A stretch of 64,000 nt of DNA from Streptomyces sp. L-9-10. GTDB lineage: Bacteria; Actinomycetota; Actinomycetes; Streptomycetales; Streptomycetaceae. Location of the stretch: the NCBI RefSeq assembly GCF_004151105.1, contig NZ_PHRF01000120.1:42039-106038 (forward strand), given 5' to 3'. Both the position numbers and the translations under genes were made by a program. Positions within the stretch are counted from its first letter, which is position 1, and each line of letters opens with the position of its first letter. The notes below the pieces were generated by a model. That model was given only the letters and a program-made list of their open reading frames with translations, did not search any database and had not been told where the DNA came from. Of the stretch, positions 1-9,200 are shown piece by piece.

Positions 1-97
1 GATCGAACCCGCGTTTCGACCGTCACCCCTCAGTCCGTCACTGCCCCGCTGTTCCGCAGGCCAGTGCTTGATCATCTCTTGGATGGCGTAGTTCCCC

Positions 98-970
98 ATG
101 TCTTGGTTCGAATCTTTCATCCTCGGGCTCGTCCAGGGGCTGACCGAGTTCCTCCCCATCTCCTCCAGCGCGCATCTGCGGCTGACGGCGGCCTTCGCCG
201 GCTGGCACGACCCGGGCGCGGCGTTCACCGCGATCACCCAGATCGGTACGGAGGCGGCGGTCCTCATCTACTTCCGCAAGGACATCGCCCGAATCGTTTC
301 CGCGTGGTGCCGCTCGCTGGTGGACAAGTCGATGCGCGGTGACCACGACGCCCAGATGGGCTGGCTGGTCATCGTCGGCTCGATCCCGATCGGTGTGCTC
401 GGTGTGACGCTGAAGGACCAGATCGACGGGCCGTTCCGCGATCTGCGGCTGATCGCGGTCACGCTGATCGTGATGGGCGTCGTGCTCGGTGTCGCGGACC
501 GGCTCGCGGCCCGTGACGAGACCGGCGGCAAGCACCGCGCGATCAGGGAGCGCAAGTCACTGCGGGACCTGAGTGTCAAGGACGGTCTGATCTTCGGCCT
601 CTGCCAGGCGATGGCGCTGGTGCCCGGCGTCTCGCGCTCGGGCGCCACGATCAGCGGTGGCCTGCTGATGGGGTACACCCGTGAGGCGGCGGCGCGGTAC
701 TCGTTCCTGCTCGCGATCCCGGCGGTGCTCGCCTCGGGCGCGTTCGAACTGAAGGACGCCGGCGAGGGACACGTCGCCTGGCCGCCGACCATCTTCGCGA
801 CGGTCATCGCCTTCATTGTCGGATATGCCGTTATCGCGTGGTTCATGAAGTTCATCACCACGAAGAGCTTCATGCCGTTCGTGATCTACCGGATCCTGCT
901 CGGCATCGCGCTCTTCGTCCTGGTCGGCACGGACACGCTGAGCCCGCACGCGGGCGAGTCGGCCGGCTGA
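98..970 (+). CDS. uppP: Undecaprenyl-diphosphatase UppP/BacA
   Basis: Integral membrane enzyme that dephosphorylates undecaprenyl diphosphate to the lipid carrier used in cell-wall synthesis; the family gives bacitracin resistance. The 290-residue protein is of family length and mostly hydrophobic helices. The N-terminal motif QGLTEFLPISSSAH supplies Q13 and E17 of the (E/Q)-x3-E site plus H26, and PGVSRSG at about residues 176-182 supplies the catalytic arginine. The ATG at 98 has a weak GGATGG about 11 bases upstream. It stands alone, and a GC hairpin follows its stop. Confident family call. Confidence 0.95.
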   Translation: MSWFESFILGLVQGLTEFLPISSSAHLRLTAAFAGWHDPGAAFTAITQIGTEAAVLIYFRKDIARIVSAWCRSLVDKSMRGDHDAQMGWLVIVGSIPIGVLGVTLKDQIDGPFRDLRLIAVTLIVMGVVLGVADRLAARDETGGKHRAIRERKSLRDLSVKDGLIFGLCQAMALVPGVSRSGATISGGLLMGYTREAAARYSFLLAIPAVLASGAFELKDAGEGHVAWPPTIFATVIAFIVGYAVIAWFMKFITTKSFMPFVIYRILLGIALFVLVGTDTLSPHAGESAG

Positions 971-974
971 TCCG

Positions 975-991
975 GGCCGCCGGGGGCGGCC
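975..991 (+). terminator. GC hairpin after uppP
   Basis: Seven-base arms GGCCGCC and GGCGGCC around a GGG loop start five bases after the uppP stop. There is no U-tract, as is common for Streptomyces terminators. Confidence 0.5.
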
Positions 992-1064
992 GTGCGGGGA
1001 GTGTGTGAGCGAAGTGTGAGCAAGGACGCTCCCCGATCGGCACCGGGAGGTGCCCGCCGCCCCC

Positions 1065-1070
1065 TACGCT
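1065..1070 (+). promoter_or_regulatory. -10 box TACGCT of a leaderless promoter
   Basis: TACGCT ends six bases before the ATG at 1077, the spacing expected when transcription starts at the A of the start codon. No ribosome binding site is present. The same box and spacing precede phzF at 43140. Confidence 0.5.
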
Positions 1071-1076
1071 TGCCAC

Positions 1077-1256
1077 ATGTCCTCTTCCTCCGCTTCCGCA
1101 TCCCCGGCATCCGACGCCGTCGCGGCCAATGAGCGCATCCGCGCGCTCGTCGAGGCGGCCGAGACGTCCGACGGGACATGGCCCGCGGAGGCGTACGAGG
1201 TCCTGCTGCTGGAGTGGGCCGCGGCCCTCCACGACAGTGTGGACGAGGCCGCCTAG
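1077..1256 (+). CDS. Small acidic protein of unknown function
   Basis: A 59-residue protein starting MSSSSASASPAS, with a serine/alanine-rich head and an acidic helical tail (EAYEVLLLEWAAALHDSVDEAA region). I do not recognise a domain. I prefer the ATG at 1077 over the GTG at 1050 because a TACGCT -10 box sits six bases before it and neither codon has a Shine-Dalgarno sequence. It converges on the WD40 gene, with only 37 bases between stops. It may be a conserved Streptomyces orphan. Confidence 0.6.
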   Translation: MSSSSASASPASDAVAANERIRALVEAAETSDGTWPAEAYEVLLLEWAAALHDSVDEAA

Positions 1257-1293
1257 AACGCCTCCTGGAACCCCGTCCGTTTGACCGCCCCGG

Positions 1294-2406
1294 TCAGGAA
1301 CAGGGCCGCTGCGACGGGGTTCCCTCCGGCAGCAACTTCCGTTCGGCTTCCGTGTAGTCGCGATCCGCGGCGGCGCACAGGGTGCGGAACTGGGCGCCGG
1401 GGCTCAGGTCGAAGGTCTGGCGCAGGCGGCCGGTGTCGACGGTCAGGCGATGGCCGCGCACGAACCCCGAGATCCAGTCCCCGCCCGCGACCGGCAGAGC
1501 GCCGACGGCTCCGTCGCCCGTCAGGTCGTAGATCTGGACCTGCTTCTTGTCGAAGAGGTACGTGACGACGCTGTCGCCGGGGCCGAACCCGATCAGGACG
1601 TCGTTGCTCGCGCGGGGCACGCTGCGCGTGTGTCGCTTCCCGCGGTCGACGTCCCACACACTCACCTGCCCATCGGTGTTCGCCACGGCGAGACGTGAGC
1701 CGTCCGCGTCGAAAGCGAGCGCACCGGCCAGGGAGTCGACGCCGAACGGCACATTGACGGCCGTTCCCGTCAGTGTGTCGACGCGTCGGGGAGTACGGAC
1801 GTCCCACAGCAGGATCTCGCCGCGCTGGGTTCCCGTCCTGGTGACCGCGGCGACCTGTCCGGGGTGCCCGGGACGGGCGATGAGCCGGCTCTTCGCGAGG
1901 ATCTCGCTGGTGAGGCCGGTGCCGGCCCAGTTCGGCGCGGGGTGGACGAGGAAGGGCCGGGTGCGCACGGCCGCGTCGGCGGCGTCCACGCGGGCGAGCC
2001 TGCCGTCCACGGTCAGCAGAGCGATCTCGCTTCCCTCCAGCGCGGCGACACTGTCCACTTCGCCGCCCCGCAGCTCGTCGACACTGTCGAGTTCCTTCGC
2101 CTTCGGCACGATGTCGTCCAGCGGCACGCTGTCGCGCAGGTCCCGCACGGAGTACGACCGGTGGAGGTTGCCGCTCTCGCCCCACACCACGATCCGCTCC
2201 GAGTCGCCCGTCCACGTGGGTATCCAGTCCGCCGGGCCGGCGGGTGGCGGCAGTGACACCGACTGGTGGCGGGTTCGGGAGGCGTCGAGCACCTCGAGGC
2301 GCCGGTCGGAGACCAGGGCGACGAAGCGCCCGTCCGGCGACACGCTGTACTTTCCCGAGTCGGCCCGGAACCGTTCGCCGCCCACCGGTTCGGCGCGCAC
2401 CGCCAT
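1294..2406 (-). CDS. WD40-like beta-propeller C-terminal part of a frameshifted STAND protein
   Basis: This frame encodes about 370 residues of beta-propeller sequence with WD40-like repeats such as SPDGRFVALVSDRRLEVLD and DADGSRLAVANTDGQVSVWDVD. It continues, in another frame, the protease/NTPase protein that begins at 4580. Upstream of 2406 this frame turns into low-complexity Arg/Pro shadow sequence, so coding potential switches between frames close to 2406. An ATG falls exactly there, but without a convincing ribosome binding site. Intact relatives are usually one protein of roughly 1,100-1,300 residues. A real mutation, a sequencing error or translational frameshifting are all possible. 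Confidence 0.7.
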   Translation of the reverse strand: MAVRAEPVGGERFRADSGKYSVSPDGRFVALVSDRRLEVLDASRTRHQSVSLPPPAGPADWIPTWTGDSERIVVWGESGNLHRSYSVRDLRDSVPLDDIVPKAKELDSVDELRGGEVDSVAALEGSEIALLTVDGRLARVDAADAAVRTRPFLVHPAPNWAGTGLTSEILAKSRLIARPGHPGQVAAVTRTGTQRGEILLWDVRTPRRVDTLTGTAVNVPFGVDSLAGALAFDADGSRLAVANTDGQVSVWDVDRGKRHTRSVPRASNDVLIGFGPGDSVVTYLFDKKQVQIYDLTGDGAVGALPVAGGDWISGFVRGHRLTVDTGRLRQTFDLSPGAQFRTLCAAADRDYTEAERKLLPEGTPSQRPCS

Positions 2407-4580
2407 CGGTGCAGCAGGGCCTGGCCGGTCTTGGCGGTCCGCCTGGTGTTCCAGGCGGCCAGGGCGAGCTGCAGCGCGGTGGCGGGGTCGCTGCCCGGCC
2501 GGTCCTCGGCGGCCTGGGCGAGCAGGCCCGCGGCCTGGGTGCGCAGTTGGTCCTCGGCCGTCCTGAGGCTCTGCCAGGTGGAGAGCGCCAGTACGACGGC
2601 GAGCACCGTGAGGACGGCCAGCGCCCCGACCGCGGCCTGCCTGAGGCGGGCGCCGCGCCGTGAGTGGCGGCGGCTGAGCAGGATGTAGCCGCGCTCGGCG
2701 GCGGAGATGTCCTCGATGTGCCCGGCCAGCCGGTGGCCGGCCTCGGCGAGGTCCGTTCCGCTCAACAGGCGTGCGGGTTCGTGGTGTTGTGTCTGCCATC
2801 GCTTCAGATCGGTCCGGAGCTGCTCCTGCCAGGAGCGGAAGTCACGGGAGTCGACGAGCCACTGCCTCAGGCGTGGCCAGAGCGCCGTCAGCGCCTCGTG
2901 CGCCAGGTCGACCATCTCCTCGCGCTCGCCGCCGCCCGGGGCCGGGGAGAGCACGACGAGCTTGCCGGGGGCCAGCTCCCGTGCCACGTGCAGGAGTTCG
3001 GGCGCGAGGTCGGCGGTGCGTGTGGGGCTGCGGGAGAAGGTGTCACCGCCGGCCGGCCGCGCCAGCTGTACGAACAGCCGCCGGGCACGCTCCTGTTGGT
3101 CCCGGGTCAGCTCGGACAGGGCGTCTTCCGCGTAGCCGACGAGGGCGCCCGCGACGCCGCCGAGGTCTCCGTAGGCGGCGTGGGTGAGCATCGAGCGGGA
3201 GCGCCGCTTCCACAACTCGGTCAGGGCGAACTGGACCAGCGGCATCCGGCCGGGCTCGTCGCCCGCGTCCGCGACGATCCGCTCCGGCAGCCCCGGCTCG
3301 AACCACAGCCCCGGCACGGCGTCGACGGGCGCGGTCACCGCCCGTTCCAGGTTGTCGGCCGCGAGCGGAGCGATGAACTGCACGGCGTCGCTGACGAGGT
3401 CGGAGGTGCCGGCCGTCACCAGCACGTCGAGGGAGTCGGGCCGCGTGGTGGCGACGACGCGCGGCACGGCCGTGCCGTCCTTGCCCGCCAGAGCCGCGAA
3501 CAGTCCGAACAGACGGCGGACGGCGGCGGGTTCGGCAGCGCCCGCGTACTCCTCGAACTGGTCGACGAAGATCACGTGTCCGGCGCTCGCTCCCCGGGCG
3601 AGGACCCTGCCGCGCAGCTCGGCGGTCACATCGTCGCCGGAATCGAGGAGCCCGGCCAACTCCTCGGCCTTGACGAGCCGTCCGACCTCGCCGAGGCCCG
3701 GCTCCAGGATTCCGGTCAGCGCGCGGGCGAGCACGGCTGCGGCCCGTACCCCGGGCACGGGCCGCAGCTCGGACACACTCATTCCCTCGGCCCGCAGCAA
3801 GGGCAGGACCCCCGCCCGTACGAGGGACGACTTGCCGCATCCGGAGGGCCCCGCCACCAGCGTCACCGGCCGCCCGCGCACGGCCTTGTGCACGCGGGCG
3901 GTATCACTGTCGCGCCCGTGGAAGAACTCCGCGTCGCCCTCCGTGAACGGCGCGAGCCCCTGGAACGGGCAGACCGGCCGCAGTGTCCGTTCGTCGACCA
4001 GCTCGGCCGACGGCAGCAGATACGCGGTGCGCTCGCCCCGGTGTGCGGCGACCGTCATCCCGACGACACCGTTCTGCTGGTCGTCCCAGACCGGCGCCCC
4101 GCTGAACCCCTCCGCGATGCGCGGCCCCGGCTCCTGGGCCTCCATCTGCACCCAGCCGGAGCCCTGTCCGGCACGCAGCGTGCCCGAGGCCCATATGCCG
4201 TCGTCGGCGCCGGCCGGGTAGCCGAACGCGCGGAACGTGTGCCCCCATACGCCCGTACCGTCGACGAGCGGCACCGGCCTGGCGCCCTCGACCGCCACGT
4301 CGAGCCGGAGCAGCGCGACATCCGATCCGCCGCTCCGCCAGGACACCACCGTCGCCCGCGCCCGGGGTCGGCCTCCCAGCAGGGGAAAGTCGAGGTCCAC
4401 GGGGGTGCCGGGCGCCCGTTCCCCGGCATCCGGCACCCCGAGTGCCCCGGCGACGACATGAGCGCAGGTGCACAGGACGTCGGGGGCGACGAGGAACCCG
4501 GCGCCGATCACCTCACCGGCGGCCGAGAGGATCCTTGCCTGCGACGCGTCAAGGACATCGCTCCCCCGTAGCGCGACCAT
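2013..4580 (-). CDS. Trypsin-like protease / STAND NTPase protein, N-terminal part, frameshifted
   Basis: The protein starts at the ATG at 4580 behind AAGGGGGA. Residues about 15-190 form a trypsin-like domain: H41 in CTCAHVV, D87 in GGSDVALLRL and S160 in GFSGAPVW. A STAND-type NTPase follows, with Walker A GPSGCGKSS near residue 244 and an aspartate-rich Walker B (VIFVDQFEEY). A transmembrane helix lies near residues 635-660, then a coiled segment that should lead into WD40 repeats. After about residue 725 (base 2406) the frame yields 131 Arg-rich nonsense codons, and the propeller continues in the frame of the 1294-2406 entry. Such proteins are often considered signalling or defence sensors; the role here is unknown. 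Confidence 0.75.
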   Translation of the reverse strand: MVALRGSDVLDASQARILSAAGEVIGAGFLVAPDVLCTCAHVVAGALGVPDAGERAPGTPVDLDFPLLGGRPRARATVVSWRSGGSDVALLRLDVAVEGARPVPLVDGTGVWGHTFRAFGYPAGADDGIWASGTLRAGQGSGWVQMEAQEPGPRIAEGFSGAPVWDDQQNGVVGMTVAAHRGERTAYLLPSAELVDERTLRPVCPFQGLAPFTEGDAEFFHGRDSDTARVHKAVRGRPVTLVAGPSGCGKSSLVRAGVLPLLRAEGMSVSELRPVPGVRAAAVLARALTGILEPGLGEVGRLVKAEELAGLLDSGDDVTAELRGRVLARGASAGHVIFVDQFEEYAGAAEPAAVRRLFGLFAALAGKDGTAVPRVVATTRPDSLDVLVTAGTSDLVSDAVQFIAPLAADNLERAVTAPVDAVPGLWFEPGLPERIVADAGDEPGRMPLVQFALTELWKRRSRSMLTHAAYGDLGGVAGALVGYAEDALSELTRDQQERARRLFVQLARPAGGDTFSRSPTRTADLAPELLHVARELAPGKLVVLSPAPGGGEREEMVDLAHEALTALWPRLRQWLVDSRDFRSWQEQLRTDLKRWQTQHHEPARLLSGTDLAEAGHRLAGHIEDISAAERGYILLSRRHSRRGARLRQAAVGALAVLTVLAVVLALSTWQSLRTAEDQLRTQAAGLLAQAAEDRPGSDPATALQLALAAWNTRRTAKTGQALLHRWRCAPNRWAANGSGPTRESTACRRTGASSPWSPTGASRCSTPPEPATSRCHCRHPPARRTGYPRGRATRSGSWCGARAATSTGRTPCGTCATACRWTTSCRRRRNSTVSTSCGAAKWTVSPRWREARSLC

Positions 4581-4728
4581 GGTCCCCCTTGCCCGACGTG
4601 TCACGTACCACCCGACACGCCAGCATCCCCGGCGCGATCGCCGCGCACAACTCGCCGCGCGGGGAACCCGGTTGACGCGGATCCCGGGTGATCCCCGCGC
4701 CCGGCGTCCTTGTCGGTTCCCGTCGCGG

Positions 4729-4752
4729 ACCTGACCGTCGGTTCGGTCAGGT
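4729..4752 (-). terminator. Hairpin at the end of the LOG gene
   Basis: Nine-base arms ACCTGACCG and CGGTCAGGT with a six-base loop straddle the stop codon at 4747-4749. Possible terminator; no U-run. Confidence 0.4.
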
Positions 4753-5379
4753 CGCGGCGGTGGGGGCCACCGGGGCCCTGGAGGCCGCCGGCGGGATCGT
4801 CGGCCGCTCGGGCCGGGGCTCGGGGCCGACCAGGCAGTCGAGGGCCTCCTCCACCCCGGACGCGACCTGGATGACGAAGCGTTCCTCCTGACTGATGAAG
4901 CCGTCGGAGACCATGTTGTCCAGGAGCGTGAGCAGCGGATCGAAGAATCCGCCCCGGTTGACCAGGACAAGTGGCTTGTGATGGATGCCCAGTTGGTTCC
5001 AGGTCGCCACTTCGAGCAGCTCGTCGAGCGTGCCGAGGCCGCCCGGAAGCACCGCGAAGCCGACCGCGAGGCGGTACATCAGCGCCTTGCGCTCATGCAT
5101 CGTCTCCACGACGATCACTTCGGTGCGTGACTCGTCCGGCTGTTCGCGTTCGTACAGCTGACGGGGGATCACACCGGTCACCGGCGCCCCGGCGTCCAGC
5201 ACGGCATCGGCGACCGCGCCCATGATGCCGACACCGCCCGCGCCGTAGACCAGGCCCGTCCCGCGCTGCGCCAGCGCCTCCCCGAACTCGGTGGCGAGCC
5301 TCAGATGCTGGGGGCGGGCGCCCGGCCGGGCGCCGCAGAACACACCGACTCGCTCCACCCGCGACGCTGGCATGGTCAT
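4747..5379 (-). CDS. LOG family protein (nucleoside 5'-monophosphate phosphoribohydrolase)
   Basis: A 210-residue Rossmann-fold protein of the LOG/YvdD family. These enzymes cleave the N-glycosidic bond of cytokinin riboside monophosphates or other nucleotides. The family signature PGGLGTLDELLEVATW is present, as is the N-terminal nucleotide-binding run VGVFCGARPG and the GAGGVGIMG loop. The start at 5379 is chosen because GGAGAC lies about ten bases upstream. The last 25 residues are a proline/alanine-rich tail. A 28-base palindrome at 5430-5457 sits just upstream, suggesting repression by a TetR-type protein. The substrate is not predictable. Confidence 0.85.
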   Translation of the reverse strand: MTMPASRVERVGVFCGARPGARPQHLRLATEFGEALAQRGTGLVYGAGGVGIMGAVADAVLDAGAPVTGVIPRQLYEREQPDESRTEVIVVETMHERKALMYRLAVGFAVLPGGLGTLDELLEVATWNQLGIHHKPLVLVNRGGFFDPLLTLLDNMVSDGFISQEERFVIQVASGVEEALDCLVGPEPRPERPTIPPAASRAPVAPTAAT

Positions 5380-5429
5380 ATCCGTCTCCGTCTCTCCAGC
5401 CCGGCCTGATCGACACTTCCCGATCGACA

Positions 5430-5457
5430 CTTAACGTATCCGAACGGCTACGTTAAG
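5430..5457. promoter_or_regulatory. Perfect inverted repeat, TetR-type operator candidate
   Basis: CTTAACGTA and TACGTTAAG are perfect nine-base arms around a ten-base spacer, 51 bases upstream of the LOG start. The AT-rich ends and length fit TetR-family operators. No TetR gene is adjacent. Confidence 0.6.
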
Positions 5458-5737
5458 CGAAGAGGGCCTTTCTCGCCCCCGCTCACCGACGCCCACCCCA
5501 GGGCTGATTAATAGCACTAAACCCCCAAAGGGATTACTTACCGGGTCATGTGGCGCAGGCGAGGGCATACCGGTGGGGCGAGACGATTGCTGCGGAGTAC
5601 GGCGGAAGCGGTACGACCCGCCCGCGGCGTGGCGGCGGGACCTCCCCGGCCGCGGTGAGCCCGGCTCCGCTGCTCTCCCTCTTTACTGCCGGGGCCATGA
5701 CGGTCCACCGGCCCGGAGCGAGATGTGGAGGCTGTCG
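5458..5737. other. Intergenic region between LOG and PPOX genes
   Basis: About 280 bases without a gene. It contains an unusually AT-rich stretch near 5507-5545 that probably carries the promoter for the rightward PPOX/NRPS-like pair. No clear tRNA or hairpin was seen. Confidence 0.4.
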
Positions 5738-6208
5738 ATGGTGCCCGCCATGCGGAGTGACGAACGCGAACGGTTCCTGGCCGACACCCATGTGGGTGTC
5801 CTGGGAGTCACCGACCCCCGAGGAGTCAGAGCGCCGCTGCTCGTACCGGTCTGGTACCGGTACGAGCCGGGCAAGGACGTCGTGGTACAGACCGGCCGGG
5901 CGTCGCTCAAAGCGCGGCTGATGAAGGAGGCCGGGCGGTTCAGTCTGTGCGTCCAGGACGAGACCGCCCCCTATCGCTACGTCAGCGTGGAAGGTCCGGT
6001 CACCTCCGTCGCCGATCCGATGGACCCGGCGGAGCGCGAGACCATGGCGCATCGCTATCTGGGGGCCGCCGAGGCACGGGACTACCTCGCGGGGACGCGG
6101 GACCAGCTCATCGAGGACATCACGTTCCGGATGCGCCCGGAGCGCTGGCGGAGCGCCGACTTCGCCGCCTTCGCCGCCGAGTTCGCCGGTGCCGACGGCC
6201 CGCGCTGA
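5738..6208 (+). CDS. Pyridoxamine 5'-phosphate oxidase-family (FMN split-barrel) protein
   Basis: A 156-residue protein with the split beta-barrel pattern of the PPOX superfamily: FLADTHVGVLGVTDPRG, PLLVPVWYRYEPG, then YRYVSVEGPVT. Members bind FMN or F420 and reduce or oxidise diverse substrates. Among several in-frame ATGs the one at 5738 is best, with GGAGG at 5727-5731 six bases before it. It ends 33 bases before the NRPS-like gene in the same direction, so the two are probably co-transcribed. The enzyme could act on the NRPS-like product, but this is inference; the substrate is unknown. Confidence 0.75.
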   Translation: MVPAMRSDERERFLADTHVGVLGVTDPRGVRAPLLVPVWYRYEPGKDVVVQTGRASLKARLMKEAGRFSLCVQDETAPYRYVSVEGPVTSVADPMDPAERETMAHRYLGAAEARDYLAGTRDQLIEDITFRMRPERWRSADFAAFAAEFAGADGPR

Positions 6209-6241
6209 TCCGCCCCCGACAGCGCTGGAAGGCAGGACCGC

Positions 6242-9200
6242 ATGACCGACACCGGCCCCCGCACGGACGGTATCGACAGCCACCCCGACCCCACGACCGG
6301 CCGCGACGGACCGGCCGTCACGCCTCTCCCCCAGGGCTTCGCGCGTCCGCCGAGCCCCGGCCGTCCACCGGACCTCGGCCGTCGGCCGGACCCCGACCGG
6401 GCTCAGGATCCCGGCCGGACACGGGACTCCGGCCCACCGGACCCCGGTTATCCGCGGAACAGCAGCCTCCCGGAGCTGTTCGAAGCGCGTGCCGGGGCCG
6501 CCCCCCAGGCCCCGGCGGCCCGCTACCGGGACCGCGTCATGACGTACGGCCTGCTCAGCACCGCCTCCGACCGGCTCGCGGCCCGGCTGGTCGCCGCCGG
6601 TGTCGGACCGGGCTCGGCGGTGGGGGTGTGCGGCAGCCGCTCGCTGGAGGCGCTGGTCGCGTTCCTGGGCATCCTCAAGGCCGGTTGCGCGTATGTGCCC
6701 CTCGATGAGGACCACCCGCCGGCCCGGCTGCGGGCGATGGCCGAGGACGCGGGCGTCCATGTCGCGGTCGTCCTGCCGGGCAGCACCCGCCGTATCCGCG
6801 GTCTGCACACGCGCGTCGAGCTCGGCCGGGTCACCGGCACCGTTCCGCCGGACGCGCCGGACGCACCTGACGCGGCCGATGTCCCGGACACCCCGGACAT
6901 CCCCCCGCCGCCGTCCCCGGCGGCGACCGACCGCGCCTACGTGATGTTCACCTCCGGCTCCACGGGCAGGCCGAAGCCTGTCGCGATCGCGCACCGCGGG
7001 GTGGCCCAGTTGGTGCTGTCGGATCCGCGGCTGCCCCCGCCGGGCCCAGGCGACGGAGTGCTGCACGGCTACGGCCTCTCCTCCGACGCCTCCACGATCG
7101 AGATCTGGAGCGGACTGCTCGGCGGCGCCTGTCTCGTCCTGGTGGACCGCGAGGAACTGCTCGCTCCCGCCGTCCTGGAGGAGCGTTTCCGTACGCACGG
7201 TGTGACCGTCGCCTACCTCACCACCAGCGTCTTCCACCATCTGGCCAGGACCCGGCCCGGCGCCCTGCGCGGACTGCGGTTCGCCTCCGCCGGCGGGGAG
7301 GCGATGGATCCCGGCCTCGCCCACGCCGTACAGACCGCCTGCCCCGGCACGACCGTCGTCAACTTCTACGGACCCACCGAGAACAGCGTGGTGTCCACCG
7401 CGTACTTCCTGCCGAAGCTGACCGGTGACGAGACCCGCGTCCCCATCGGCCGTCCGTTCGCCACCTCCACCTGCCGGGTACTGCGCCCGGACGGCACACC
7501 CACCGCGCCGGGCGAGGAGGGCGAACTGTACGTCGGCGGGGACGGCCTGGCGCTGGAGTACATCGGCGACGCCGAGCTGACGGCGGAACGGTTCGTCAGC
7601 TCGCCTGACGTACCGGGCGGCCGGCTGTACCGGACCGGTGACCGCGTCGTATCGGGGACCGACGGCCTCCTGGAGTACCGGGGGCGGCTGGACCGGCAGG
7701 TCAAAGTGCGCGGCCAGCGCATCGAACTCGACGAGGTCGAGGCGCGGCTGCGCTGCCACTCCGAGGTCGGCGAGGCCGTCGTGGAACTCCGCGACGGAGT
7801 CCTGGCCGCCTATCTCACCCCCGCGCGGCCCGGCGGCACCGTTCCGGTGGACGCGCTGCGGACGTACTGCGGACTGTGGCTGCCCGCCCAGGCGGTGCCG
7901 ACCCTCATCGCGCGGGACCGGTTCCCGGTGACCAGCGGCGGCAAGGTCGACCGCACACGCCTGCTGGCCGAGTCACGGCACGGCGAGGTGGGCGCGCCGC
8001 GCGGGGAGTCACGAGCGGACGGAGAAGTCGGGAAGTCACGAGCGGACGCCGCGAACGGACCGGGTCGGCGCCGGGAGCCCCGGTCCGGCCCCGGAACGGA
8101 GGCGGAGGGTCCGCTGGAGGCGCTGGCCGAGGTGTGGCGGCTGGTGCTGCGCGTACGGCCCGCGCCCACGGACAGCTTCTTCGCCATCGGGGGCGATTCC
8201 CTGCTGGCGGCCGAAGTGGTGGCCCGTACGCTCGCGTTGCTGGATCTCGACGCGGCGCTCGGCAGCAGCCTTATCCGGGCCCTGCTCACCGACCCGACGC
8301 TGGAGGGTTTCGCGGCCGCCGTCGGCGCCCACCTCGGCCGGCCGGCCGGCGCGCCGCGACCGGACGCCCCGTCGCGGACGCCACGGACGCCAGGGACCCG
8401 GCAGGCCCCGGACGCGGAGGTCGACTTCGTACGCGAGACCGCGCTCGGTTTCCCGCTGCCGCCCGCCGGGACGCCGGTCCCGCGGCCCGGCGAGCCCTCG
8501 GACGTCCTGCTCACCGGCGCCAGCGGTTTCGTCGGCGCGTTCCTCCTGGACCGGCTGCTGCGCGACACGACGGCCCGTATCCACTGCCCGGTACGTGCCT
8601 CGGGCGCGGCCCACGCGGAGCGACGCGTCCTGGCCGCGCTCACCCGTTACGGCCTAGGCGCGGACGACACCGCACGGCGGCGGCTGGTCTGCTTCCCCGC
8701 GGACCTCGCGGCTCCCGGACTCGGCCTGTCCCCGGAGCATGCCGCCGGTCTGGCCGGGTGCCTGGATCTGATCGTGCACAACGGCGCACGGGTCAACTTC
8801 CTCTATCCCTACAGCGCCCTGCGGGCCGCCAATGTCGAAGGCACCCGCGAGATCATCGGACTGGCGGCCCGCCGCCGCGTGCCGGTGCACTTCCTGTCCA
8901 CGGTGGCGGTCCTCGCCGGCTTCGGCACCGCCGGTGCGCGGGAGGTCGACGAGGACGTGCGGCTGGACCACGCGGACCGGCTCACCATGGGCTACGCCGA
9001 GAGCAAGTGGGTCGCCGAGGGCCTGCTGCGCAACGCGGCGGAGCAGGGGCTTCCGGTCGCCGTCTACCGTCCGTACGAAGTGACCGGGGACCGGCTGCAC
9101 GGCGCCTGCAACACGGAGACCGCGATCTGCTCGCTGTTCAAGACCATCGCGGAGACGGGGCTCGCCCCCGACATCGCGCTGCCGATGGACTTCGTGCCGG

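Noticed and set aside
1..97. Possible tRNA end at the window start (TTCGA-like bases)
   Set aside because: No acceptor stem or cloverleaf can be formed from the visible bases.
2664..4571. Plus-strand open frame of 635 codons
   Set aside because: It mirrors the protease/STAND gene; codon positions and composition favour the minus-strand gene with its clear motifs.
5500..5545. AT-rich stretch as an attachment site or mobile-element end
   Set aside because: No flanking repeat, integrase or transposase; more likely a promoter.
5546..7759. Minus-strand open frame of 737 codons opposite the PPOX and NRPS-like genes
   Set aside because: High-GC shadow frame without motifs; the plus strand carries all A-domain signatures.
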